64,000 bases of DNA. It comes from Dermacentor variabilis. Its lineage: Eukaryota; Arthropoda; Arachnida; Ixodida; Ixodidae. The notes under the pieces are model-generated. The model was not told the DNA's origin and ran no database searches. It saw only the letters and a program-made list of their open reading frames with translations. A program made the translations under genes and the position numbers. How positions within the stretch are numbered: position 1 is the first letter of the stretch; each line of letters begins with the position of its first letter. Below are positions 53,674 to 64,000 of the stretch, in pieces. The stretch spans positions 253,757,778 through 253,821,777 of the forward strand of contig NC_134568.1 in assembly GCF_050947875.1 (NCBI RefSeq), given 5' to 3'.

Positions 53674-54810
53674 TGTTTAGTCTGTTTGAACAGAAACGGA
53701 CCTGCCAGAGTTTGGTTGTTTCACGACAAAACACACAGTCATCAACAGAAAGTTTAGTTTTCTACGTTAAGTTCCTTGCGAGATCTAAAATGAGAAAAAT
53801 CAAGGGCCTAAACACTCAGCATTGTGGCATGCCAGAAGTGACAAAATACAGGTTTGTGAATTGGAGTTGTTAACATACAAATTGTGTTTAGTCATGAAGA
53901 AAGCATTCAGTGAATTTTAGTAATTGCATGTGGATCAATATTAAGTTAGCTTATTCAGGAGGAGGAGGCTGTGGCACAAAGTAGCAGAATTTAAAACGTT
54001 AAAAGCATCCATTCAACGCAAGAACTAAGTTCAATGGAGGAGATCAAGTTAGTGAACATGACAATATAGTTGTGTTTTTCATGAGAGACAAGGTCTTATG
54101 GAAACCATGTTGACATTTGTTGTAGAAGTTTTGTGACACAATTTAGGATTATTATGGAGATTGAAATAAATGATGTTACAGGGAGGCTTGGCAATTGAGG
54201 CCAGCAATTGTTCCGCCCAAGTGTCTCTCATAATATTACTGCAGTAGATCACCACGTGCATTCTGTTCTAGAAGCTGAAAAGGTAATGCTAATCTGTGTA
54301 ATGCATCTGTCGAATGCCGACAACAGTATGATGCTGATGCGGTGACAACAATGGCATGATCGACGATGGAATGACAATTCTAGAGTCATCACGATTGAGG
54401 CATAACGACTTTGGGATGATGAGTGCATGCATGGCAATGACTGCGTATTTACTACACAGTGTGAAGGCGGCAGCATCAGACGGCGTGATATTACAACTGA
54501 TTTGAAATGACAATGCAATGATGACGACAGATTGAAGACTGTGAATGGTGAACAATGATGCGTCCACTTGGCAACTAAAGAAAAACATATGAGGACAGCT
54601 AAGCATGTCTTATCTGAGTTGTGATTGCGAAAGCATTAATGCCCAATTGAACGCCGCTGAGCAGCCCTTCGAGTTTTACGCTGCAAGTGATGCACCCTAG
54701 AGCTACATTGGGCCCGAGCTAGCAAGCAGCAGCAGCCTGCGATGCCAACACCGCATGCCACCGACGTGCTGCATGACCAGAGACCAGGAAACAGCAGTGG
54801 CCACCAAGGC
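53674..54810. other. No gene seen
   Basis: Featureless AT-rich sequence; the stretch from 54300 to 54560 is rich in ATGATG-type text without a pure repeat. Confidence 0.5.
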
Positions 54811-55073
54811 CGGCAGGCACGCGCAGCAGTTAAGCCCAGTGGAGGGGGGAGATACGGACCGGGCGGCGGCTTGCGAGAGCAAGGATGACGTGGCGTCGCG
54901 GCGACGCCCTCTCCCCTCACGCAACACCTGGTGCACTATAGCGACAGCAGGTGTACCCTTTCACCCGCTCTGTTTCGTCGAGGTGCGCTCGTGACGTGGT
55001 CGCAGCCAATGGGATTTGAGGTGCTGTTTCACTGAGACGACAGACGCCGGCTTTTTTGCTCAATGGGCCATTT
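54811..55073 (+). repeat. GC-rich dispersed repeat, copy 2
   Basis: Direct copy of 53395-53673, 1.4 kb downstream in the same orientation, with scattered substitutions and small indels. Confidence 0.8.
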
Positions 55074-55624
55074 GACGCTTTTGCATAAATAATCGCTACA
55101 GAATAATGACGACGAGGTTATGTTGAGCTCGTGTTCATGCTTCGTCTACACGGACCACCCTACCTGTGTACTTTTGGTACTGGGGCCAATTCTGTACCAT
55201 GCAATACACTCAGCCATGGAGCACCTGCAACGATCACGCGATAGGCAAAAAACGCTGTGCTTTAAACATGCACCCATAGAGTGCCCCAATATTGCAACCA
55301 GCCGATCCGTGCATAGTGAAGCGTCCGCAAGGCCGCGTTTGCCACGTGGCCGTGCTATGCGAGTGTGTGGCTGATATATCAATTGAGTAATCGAAAGACT
55401 GGTTCTGAATGCATTTACTAACCAATTTGAGTCCTCGCCACTTTTATGTGCTGCTTTGAATAACTGCGTGTGGTACCGCGGTTCCCGCAGTTGCCCAATG
55501 CATGTGGCGCATACTTTAGCAGCAGCGCTCGGCATGTTTCGACTAAAGCAATTTCATTTCAATTCTGCTCGCCACTCATGGCGGCTGTAGCTGCTTATAA
55601 TTATACAGTACTTTGGTTATAAAG
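55074..55624. other. No gene seen
   Basis: A minus-strand frame of 129 codons spans 55535-55146 but shows no motif and overlaps repeat-like text. Confidence 0.4.
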
Positions 55625-57280
55625 TACAGTAAGTCTAGTTAATAAATTTTATTGGGATGTGAGGTTTATTTTGTTAAATCGAGAACTTCGTCAAATTGAA
55701 ACCACTTGATTAGATCACGCAACATGCCATAAAATTGATGCAAGAGCCAAAAATGTCGTTTTTGCCTACATTCACACTTATTGTAGAAGTTGAGCATGTA
55801 CTCTGCCTTAACAGAAGAAACGATTAAACATTCTTAAAAGCTATATATGTCAGTGATACTAAAATCACCAGAACTCAATTAGACCTACTATACCCACATT
55901 TTTTTTTAATTATGGCAAATCAGGCAAGATATTAGTTGATTCTAGGTTTTCAGTGCTCGTGAATGTGACAGTGAAAGTATTCAATGTCATGTAGTGTAAT
56001 GCAACGAAAACAAGGACACAAGAAAAAGCAAAACACAGACATAATTAGGCGCTTGTGACTGTGTTTCATTTCTTCTTGTGTTCTTGTTTTTGTTGCGCTA
56101 CACTACATGCTGTTCCATGATGATCTACGAACAAGCCCACATTGCCGCCCCCGTGTAGAGAACAGGTAATTTCGTTATACACTTCAACTTTGATGTAACA
56201 AGGTAGGCAAAATCGGCAATTCGCTTCGTTATATAGAAATTTCCTTGTATTGAAATTCGATCTGTTATGCAAATGAGTACAGTCGCCGATCGATTTTTGT
56301 TGCACGAAAAGGGGCCATGCAATTTTCCGAATTATTGGGCAATAAAAAAAGCAAGTTTGAATGAGAAAACATTTTATTTTGACGAATATAGGAGTCAGCG
56401 ATGAATGATACGGTTTCATGCCACGTTGATATCTTCACATCAGCGGTACGTACGAATTAAGTGATGCCATATGCTTTCGCGTGCACTCCGCCCCCAAAGC
56501 GTCGCCCGGTCGCACTGCGACGACGCTATCATGAAAAGCGCCAGCAGCTGGGAGCGAATGCTTCGTCTGCTTCTCGTTCCAACGGGTCATCAAAACTCGA
56601 GATTGCGCCATTCCTTCAATACTAAACGTGCTGGAAAACAGCTTACATGATGCCACGCCGTCTTGGCATGCCCGCTCTTTCCACATGCAGCAGATATACC
56701 TCTAGAGCAGGGTGCGCGGGTGCATATGCGCTCAGCCACGTGCAGTCATGGCCGAGACGCGCGCCAACTTACCCCCCCACTCCGCCCCCTCGCGCGCGCT
56801 TGATCGCGTTTCCGCGAGCTCGCTTTCCTTCCCCACTTTTTGCCATTGCTCGCGTGGGAAGGCCGCACTTACGAAGCCACCATCTTTCTTGTCTCACCCT
56901 CGCACTCTTTCACTCCCACCTAAAGCACCAGTGCGCGGGGCGCGATAGGATCTGATCGCACTTGGACTTAATTTATACGGAACATGATGCGACTCCAAGA
57001 TGTTGTTCTTGTCGCGCTGCACGCAGTTTGAGAGGTGCGTTTGCAAGCAGCCGCTTGTAATTCAATCATTTGACTATCTGCGTCCGCGGAAGTTACCATT
57101 GATTGTCTTGGCACTCCTCTGCGGCAGAAGCGAAATTTCGTTATATTGAAATTGCACACAATTAAGCACACTTCTTTATATTGAGGCTCTAAATGCATGG
57201 TGTGCTATGGAGAAGAGGTTATGAAAAGTTAAATACTTCGAGAAATATCGAGAATTTCGTTATACTGAGGCTTAACTGTA
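55625..57280. mobile_element. pogo-like MITE or deleted element, TA-flanked
   Basis: The left end is TA then CAGTAAGTCTAGTTAAT; the right end in reverse complement is TA then CAGTTAAGCCTCAGTATAAC. AAATTTCGTTATA-type motifs repeat in both orientations (56170-56250 and 57125-57270), as in pogo/Tigger-derived elements. No transposase frame is intact. GC-rich filler at 56450-56990 and a fold-back element at 55988 suggest several layers. Confidence 0.45.
55988..56109. mobile_element. 122-bp fold-back MITE
   Basis: The left arm starts CATGTAGTGTAATGCAACG and the right arm ends TTGCGCTACACTACATG. Arms of about 54 bases pair with around ten mismatches and a short centre. No coding capacity. Confidence 0.75.
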
Positions 57281-58172
57281 TAGAGATTTGAATTTATGTA
57301 CCTTGTTGTTCAGCTCCTTGGGTCATGGTTTCTATGACTATGACTCATATAACTCTGTATCTGTTGCGTAGAAAATCTCTCTCGCCCCGTTTCCCTACCG
57401 TTCTCCTTTTGGAGGAGGCCCCCTCTTGATGCTATCCTTGTTCCACTCTTGGCCCACATCATTTCATAATCGAGGCATGTGAGGCCACAGTTCCTTATGC
57501 GATGCAGCTCTGACATCATGCGTACCATACAGAATTGTACATGAGCCTGAGCCCATGCATAACCATTCTTCTGATCAAATGTTAATTTTTAGACTGACGT
57601 CCTTTCCTCTTGCATGACAGTTATCTCTGCTGTATTGTTGCTGCTCTCTCATGTATGTATACCAATCAATTATCTTAGTCAATTTCTTCTTGAACATTGA
57701 GTCCAATCTTTGCCAACTTAAGTGTGTGTTGAATGTTGAATGTGTGTGTTGTATGTTGAATGTCACAATATGCCTCCACCTTATCCATTTTAGCATCCTC
57801 AATTCAGTCACTTCTCCATCCTGACTTCTAGATGACATTATTAAAATTGTTTAGGTTCCATACAGTATTGATGGTCATGTATTGTCTTATAAGTTTATTA
57901 GACAGTGAAAATCTTCAACTTGACTGGAACCTGTGTAACAAATATCATAATGCATCTTTTCAGTTTTTCCAAACTATGTCAATTCTGCTGATTCTGTGGG
58001 CTGTCCAAATTTTCCATGTTGGTGTTTTCAGTTATATCCGTCTTCTCTATGGTTTACCCTCAAGGCTTCCCTTTCATCTACTCTGAGAAATTGGCATGCG
58101 GCTACCAGATGTGGGCAGCTTGCCTCACAACATATGCACATGCTCAGCTACTTTTGCCAACCTTTGTCCTAG
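57281..58172. other. No gene seen
   Basis: AT-rich with no coding signature. Pyrimidine-rich stretch 58151-58170 precedes the exon-like segment below. Confidence 0.45.
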
Positions 58173-58261
58173 ATGTCAATCAGCATGAGCGAAGCAGCGA
58201 GAATGGGGAATTATGAAATTAAGGCAGAGGTTCGAGCATTAAGGGAAGTCATACTTATGAG
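58173..58261 (+). other. Possible spliced exon (weak)
   Basis: Preceded by a pyrimidine-rich stretch ending CAG/TAG at 58171-58172 (TTTGTCCTAG) and followed by GTGAGT at 58262, a strong donor. The 89 bases read M-S-I-S-M-S-E-A-A-R-M-G-N-Y-E-I-K without a stop and leave two bases over. The product is not recognised. It may be chance. Confidence 0.25.
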
Positions 58262-59159
58262 GTGAGTACATGTGAAGAAAAGTATTCAGAAATGTTGGGA
58301 ATTTGCAGTTTCCTGTTTATTGGTCTATTAAACTCTCCCTAGCTATTTCAGTTATTTCATCATGTGTTGCAATATTTAGTTGCAATATGTTCTTCTTAAG
58401 TGCTGCCACACTTACTACTAGAAGTTTGAGAACTTATATTTCTTATTCACTTGGTTCATTCATACCTACAAGCAGCAGTCTTTTCACTTTACATCAGCTA
58501 TTGAATGTAATGCCCAGATATGTTCTCAGCCTATACTTCAGTGGGAGTCACTAACACAGTGAATGATCATGAAGCATGTGTGTTCTTAGAAAGTGCCTTC
58601 ATGTGATGCAGCTGTAAGTTAAGGTAGGGGATGCTTTGGAAAGCATGTTATGTGACTTACATGAGAATTATTTTATGCCAGAAAGCACACAAATATTTGT
58701 GTTTATTTCTGGTGTTCTTCTTCCTTAATTACTTTCTTGATTCAGCGCATATATATGAAGCAAGAGATCTTGGCTTGTTCTTTCTTTACATTAGCAAATT
58801 ACATTAATCATATAATAGCACACTTTACATAATTGAGCACATTATAAGTCACTTGGCGAGCAAAACATGTACTTGTCTTTTTGAATATACCAGCTTAATG
58901 TTTTAGTGTTTGCAGTTTGGACGTGATTCTTGAGAAGCACTACATCTGCTTCAAGTATATGACGTATCATTGCTTTCGCTTAAAAATAATCCTAATCTTC
59001 CTTGATAGCTGTCCTTTTTTTACTAGACAGTATAAGCATGGTGCTTAATTCCAAGATAAATATGCCTGCTGTAACTGTATGCATCAGTGTTTGACTATTC
59101 ATTACCTACTATTCCTATTAGAAAAATGTGTTTGCCAACCTCCAACTATTTGCATTGAA

Positions 59160-59209
59160 GCAGTGAAGAGTTTGACGGCAGCCTGTCTGGTTTGGTCAAA
59201 AGAGGCACG
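59160..59209 (+). other. Possible spliced exon (weak)
   Basis: Ends at ACG/GTAAGT (59210), a consensus donor, and follows an AG in TTGCATTGAAG. It is open in two frames, including the one that would match the phase of the segment at 58173-58261. Too short to identify. Confidence 0.2.
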
Positions 59210-59349
59210 GTAAGTAGTTTAAAATTAGATGCTAACCATAAAAATGAAGAATAAGAACTGGTTCAACTGGAGCTTTGTTCACAATCTTTGCGAACAAGGC
59301 TTTCAAGTGGGAGCCGAAGCATCTATCTTGTATGCCCGATCTTCATTTG

Positions 59350-59370
59350 CTTATTATTATTATTATTATT
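59350..59370 (+). repeat. Short (TTA)n run
   Basis: Seven TTA/ATT units. Confidence 0.9.
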
Positions 59371-59615
59371 TGAATTCATCTAGCCCTAAAGAGGTGGCAA
59401 TTTATTTCGAATACTACTCTTTGCATTTTGTTTCCATTGCTGAGTTTTTTTTTTAAAGTAACTTCATGCACCACACAAGTACAACTCAAACATTTTCATT
59501 CTTTCAAGGACGTCACAACTAGTGGAAGGTGTTCTGCACTAACATAATTATTTTGAGATTTCCACTAAATACGTAGTCCTCATAAAAGGTATCTAAATAA
59601 TTTTGGCCTAAGCGG

Positions 59616-59860
59616 TTATACATTAACCATGTAGGCTTCATCAACTTCTGACATCACTCGGTCTTGGCAAACTTGTGAGCTGACAAGTTTGAGCATGCAG
59701 TCACTTCCCTCCATATTTGTTTCGATGAAGGCTTGCCCTTTGGTGCTACTCTGGATCCACCCCTGTTTCCTGTGATTACCACTACGGGCTTCAAGGCACA
59801 CACCCTCAGGAAGACTTTTCATGCACAAACCTGGTTCTTTCACACTTTTACTAAGACAGA
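59616..59860 (-). other. Possible minus-strand terminal exon (weak)
   Basis: The minus strand has an acceptor-like TGTCTGTCTTAG before 59850 and then about 75 open codons ending D-E-A-Y-M-V-N-V and a stop. An AATAAA (complement near 59398) lies about 220 bases beyond. Composition looks protein-like, but I recognise no family. Confidence 0.25.
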
Positions 59861-59869
59861 CATTGAAAG

Positions 59870-60955
59870 CAAGGATGGCATAGCAGGCATGTTGGTTACA
59901 GAAGTACTTTATTAAATAGCTTTGTAAGTATTCATCTTGTGGACATTTCCATATCCTCTTCTTCTGAATTAGCTGGGGGAGCATGTCTCCTTCTCATGCA
60001 TACCCCAGCCCAGCCAATCAGAACTTCAGCAGCGGATGAAATGGACATTTCCACTAGGTGGACACGGAATACATCCCCTGTGCTCTGTCCTATCTTTCCA
60101 CCCTTCTCCATGTATTTTACTCAGTAAACTACTGGTTCAGCATGTTGGCCACCTTAATCAATCTTCCAATAGCTCAGCACTTAAAAGGTATACAATACAA
60201 ATAAGGCACTGTAAACCCAAGCAGTTAGGCTGGCGATTGCTGCTGTTATGCACCATACAGGCAGACGCAATGGCTTCACTGTAGCTTTCTAAGTGAACAT
60301 TACTGAACTTTGAATTTAGAGAAGGCAGAATATAAAAACAGACTAGCATCTTATGTGCTTCACGCCTCTGCTTTTTTGTGTTACTAAAATAAGTATGTTG
60401 AACCTAAATGAAGTAAAAGGAAATTGTCACACTAATTTCATTTCACTGTCTTTTTAAAGGTATAGCAAGATTTTTTAATTGCATTACGAGTTGTTACTTG
60501 TTTCGATCTTAATGTTCATTTCTCATACTCCAATTGGACTACAACTGTTCCCTCATCCACAGCTATCAAGGCCTTATGGCAACTTTGGAAACTCTCTGAA
60601 CTGAGTAAACTATGCATTGCATTATTTCTTAATACATTTTCATGGCTGCCTTTAACCTCTATAGTTCCTCATTAAAGCCAGCATCTCTCTTGTGACCACA
60701 TTTAAAGAGCTTGTGGTAATGTATGCCTAACAAGAAAGATGGGTACATTGTAGTGCTAGTATGCTCTAAGTAAATTGTTTTATGCAAGAATTGCTGACAT
60801 AATTGTCTGACAAATACTGCATCATGTTTGCTATTTTGCCTTCTGTTTCAATTTCACTGCATCTATACATTTTACCAGTGCATGAGTAGAGTTCAAGGCT
60901 GTTCTTCAAAATGCTCATGAGCACTTATCATGATCAGTTCCCCATATAAGTGGTT
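59870..60955. other. No gene seen
   Basis: AT-rich, with an open but unrecognised plus-strand stretch at 60036-60180. Confidence 0.45.
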
Positions 60956-61795
60956 TTGCTGATGAGAATACAGGAATACGAGCAAAATTGACATGGAACC
61001 AACATATAGATAACGTCTGCATGACTGCCTATCAAAAGTTATATTTTCTGAGAAAAAAAACTGGAACATGCATCGCGTAATGTAAAACTTATTGCATGCG
61101 CCGCCTTCATTAGGATGATACTAGAATATTCAGCCGTTGTTTGGAGTCCCCATCAAGTGACGCTTAAGAGGAAGTTAGAAAGGATACAGAGTCTGGCGGC
61201 ACGTTTTATTTGTTCGACATACCGAAGGAAGGAATCGGTCACGCTTATGTTACAGCGTTGCAACTTCTATCTTCTTGAGGTACGTAGGAAAAAATATAGG
61301 CTGAAGGTGCTTTATCAAATAATGCAGGATCAACTTTAGATTGATAAGCTCAAATATCTACATTCTCCAGGCAAAAGATACCTGCGAACTAACCACGACT
61401 ACGTCATAAAGCCGGACTGTACCAACAGTGATACATATCGATACTCATTTTTCCTGGATGCGATAGAAATGTGGAACCAATTGCCAAACGCTATTGTTAG
61501 CCTAAAAGATGTCACCGACTTTGAAAATGCTGCTGAAGCATATTTATGGGAGTTTTCGATTTAGTTTTGAAGTGCCAAGTGATATGTGCGACTTGATATT
61601 CATTGTACGTATTTTGATAAATGTCAGAAGTGTGCTGAACAGCATTCAAGTGAACATCTTATTCACTGTGAATTGACAAGTGTTAAGCAACTTTACGTAC
61701 ATTGACATTGTCCATATTTGATTTATGTAATTGTATTGTCCTCGCTGTTATGACCCTCTATGAGGGTTGACAGTATTAATAAATAAATAGACAAC
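60956..61795 (+). mobile_element. CR1/L2-like LINE, 3' end only, (AAATA)n tail
   Basis: Carries only the end of ORF2, a 3' UTR and a short AATAAATAAATAG tail (61778-61790). The 5' part is missing, as is usual for truncated target-primed copies. Confidence 0.7.
60985..61564 (+). pseudogene. LINE ORF2 C-terminal part, one frameshift
   Basis: Reads L-T-W-N-Q-H-I-D-N-V (60990), then L-Y-F-L-R-K-K. The run of eight A at 61053-61060 carries one base too many. The new frame gives I-L-E-Y-S-A-V-V-W-S-P, I-Q-S-L-A-A-R-F-I, a TAG at 61337-61339, Y-L-R-T-N-H and A-I-E-M-W-N-Q-L-P, and the stop at 61562-61564. These are the standard post-RT motifs of CR1/L2/Jockey-type LINEs. Confidence 0.75.
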
Positions 61796-63165
61796 GAGGA
61801 ATGTGGGTAAGAACACTTTATTTTCAGCACACATGTTTTTTTAATGAACGGCTGTTATACTGCTAAAATCTGCACATTTAATAAAAGTACACTGCTCTGC
61901 TTCATCATTCCATGCTAAGTGCAAGTATCCTGTACCAGGAAGTCAAACCAAGACGTGGGATGTTCAGTCTGTGAAAATAAAAACGAGTTTGAAACATTAA
62001 CGTGCAAAAACTAAAGCACACTCAAGAAAATAAACACAGCACAGGAACATATTCAATGAATCAGAATTACCTTTGAGAGCAAACATATAGTTTCTATGGC
62101 ACAGTGAAGAAACCTTATTCCTCCGGCTTTTTTTGTGCGCGAGAAAATATGAAAGTGCATGCATTCTCCCCATATTGTGTATCTGTCACCTTTTCACACA
62201 CAACAAAGATGTTGTCTCAATGTGCCCAACTGTCTTTGCATATCCATTTCTCTGCTCTCATACTATGGTACCTACAGTTAAAGGCTGTAGCAATGCTTAG
62301 CTTGAATGAACGAACACAAGCTACATGCACTGTGCTGTTGAACATGGCATTGTAAGTTAAGATTCATGCACAGCACATTCATGTGCTATAAGCATTTGAT
62401 TGTTATTGTAGGCGAGATAAATAAAAAGAAGGTATGTAATTAAGAATGTTCCCTAATAAGCTGTGCAGAAGTGCTCTCCCGTTTGGACAGAAGCCGAGCA
62501 CAGCTGCAGTGAACAAGAAGCCAACTTGTACAGCATTTAAAATCTAGGTTCTAAATGTGCTACAGATTTTTCTGAATTCATGGTCGAAAATCTAAGTGTT
62601 AAAGGTGACAAACATTTAAACAGGTCTCTATTCGGACTGGTAATGCTATGTGTCACCTAGTTTGATAAAATATGCCATATCACTGGTCTCCCAAGCTAAG
62701 GCTGCTGTCCAGTTGCAAGTGCAAATTACTCAATTATGTCTAGGGCACGTTTGAGCAAAAGGCAGCCAAGATTACTGTGCCATTGAGGTCTATTTCCTGA
62801 CATCTGATTTCTTCTCAGAAAGCTACCTCACTAAAAAAAAAACCTTCACAACAACATAACCCAAACCTTTCTTGAGAAAAGCCATCACACTGGTCTTTGA
62901 ACACTAATTACACAGTGGCTCCTTGTGATGTAATGTTATGCACGTCAGCACCTTACAAAGTACAGGAAAATTTAATAATGGCAGCGTGACAGCTACACAA
63001 AAAAGTAAAGGGATAAAACATCACACAGGCTGCCATCAGTGTTCATATCTCTATTTCAATGTGGATGTTTTTTAGCAGTGAATACATGTTCTCATTAAAC
63101 TGAGTCATAATATTACAAAAGCGAAGGGCAAGGGTCTTTACATTCTAAACTGACAAATGTGCTTT
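61796..63165. other. No gene seen
   Basis: AT-rich. ACTTTATTTT at 61814 would be a minus-strand AATAAA, and another candidate (GCTTTATTAC) is at 63161. No upstream exon is identifiable. Confidence 0.45.
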
Positions 63166-63490
63166 ATTACGAATCACCGCAATACAGGAGGTGTTTTGCA
63201 GTGAACGGTCACGTAAGGTTTTGGCTAACTACGGCGGGCGTGTCCCGCAGCGAGGCCTCTTGTGTATTGCGGTAAAGCGTATTATTGTGACAAGAGCTAA
63301 CCTGGCATGTGTGGCTTTAGCCAACAAAAGTTCTCAAGACATCATGCATCCTGCCGCGAAAATCTGCTTTGTTGAGAGTAGAACATTAGGTTCGTCGCTG
63401 ACAGAAACCGTACATTCCAGATTCACGTAAATATTTCCCAATATCGGCATGCTTCACCGCAACACACAAATATGTTGCGGTGATAACGGT
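63166..63490. repeat. Dispersed GCGGTGAAGC-type repeats, copies 3-5
   Basis: CACCGCAATACA at 63176, its inverse TGTATTGCGGTAAAGC at 63262, and a hairpin CACCGCAACA/TGTTGCGGTG at 63451-63482. These are the same motif as at 22532 and 46905, in both orientations. Confidence 0.55.
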
Positions 63491-64000
63491 GGTCGAACAG
63501 GCTGGTGCTAATGTTTCGACAGGGGAGCGTGCCTTCATCAGGGCAACTGCTTTCCTTGGCAGTTTTCATATACGTGAGCCCCCCCCCCCCCCACCCCCAC
63601 TCCCAACAGGGGAGATTTAGCTGGACCTTTGCCAAGAAACGTACCGACAAGCGTTTGGTAGTGGCTGGTAGAGATGCAGGAGTCTAAAAAGCGTTGCGAA
63701 ATTCGGTTCCGTAAGGTTAGCTTCATCGCAATACAAATATGTTAAGCAGATAGACATACATGTTTTGCGGTTAATCATAGCAAGAGTACCTCGCCTTTGA
63801 TGCAAAGCAGCTTCCCAAGAGGCACGCTAATCCAGTGGCTAGTTATGCAGTTCCCCGCATGCGAGTGAGTTCCCTGCGTTCGGCGGTTTCCCAGTGACAT
63901 ACAATATGACATTGACAATGACAAAGCAGTTGAACAGGAAACTACGAAATTACGTAGCTATTATGGAAGAAATCAACAGTTCAGAAAAAAATGGCCGTGT
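63491..64000. other. No gene seen
   Basis: Contains a C-run with interruptions at 63580-63602 and another ATCGCAATACA motif near 63725. No coding signature. Confidence 0.5.

Noticed and set aside
56647..56955. Pro/Arg-rich plus-strand frame of 102 codons
   Set aside because: GC-rich filler within a pogo-like element, with overlapping frames of equal length and no motif.

Overview
The window looks like nuclear DNA of a hard tick (Ixodida, probably a metastriate). I infer this from two SINE sequences I recognise from tick genomes, from RTE-type LINEs ending in (GAT)n, and from the very high density of Ty3/gypsy and I-clade retroelements. No host gene could be identified with confidence. Nearly everything recognisable is a mobile element or its remains, and most copies carry stops and frameshifts.

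Layout. 1-2.85 kb: an RTE LINE tail inserted in the pol of a plus-strand gypsy element (gypsy-1). 2.86-9.44 kb: a minus-strand gypsy element (gypsy-A) interrupted by part of a second one (gypsy-B), with (TA)n tracts at both junctions. 9.46-11.95 kb: a tRNA-derived SINE and a minus-strand gypsy pol lacking its integrase core (gypsy-C). 12.0-15.9 kb: an I-clade LINE carrying a SINE and two abutting palindromes, with a GTCC/GTCT tail. 15.9-20.6 kb: two diverged copies of one segment, the first split by an L2/CR1-like LINE, with a solo LTR between them. 21.2-23.5 kb: nested terminal-inverted-repeat elements.

23.8-37.0 kb is the centrepiece. A minus-strand gypsy element (gypsy-E/G) contains a minus-strand I-clade LINE (LINE-F), which in turn contains a complete young plus-strand LTR element (gypsy-D, 26789-33705). 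Gypsy-D has nearly identical 793-bp LTRs, a 4-bp target duplication, long open gag and pol frames, and the pol order protease - integrase - reverse transcriptase - RNase H. That is the Gmr1-like order, not the usual Ty3/gypsy order, and its Gag has a SCAN-like capsid segment. It is the most notable object in the window.

37.0-43.0 kb: an L2/CR1 fragment, then a nearly full-length I-clade LINE (LINE-H) with a (CT)n tail. 43-64 kb is more AT-rich and holds scattered remnants: duplicated and palindromic segments, a possible Penelope endonuclease remnant, a mariner end, a CACTA (EnSpm) transposase remnant, an RTE LINE, a pogo-like MITE, a fold-back MITE, a CR1-like LINE tail, short dispersed repeats, and a few weak exon-like signals. 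Products are described from motifs read by eye; no database search was possible.
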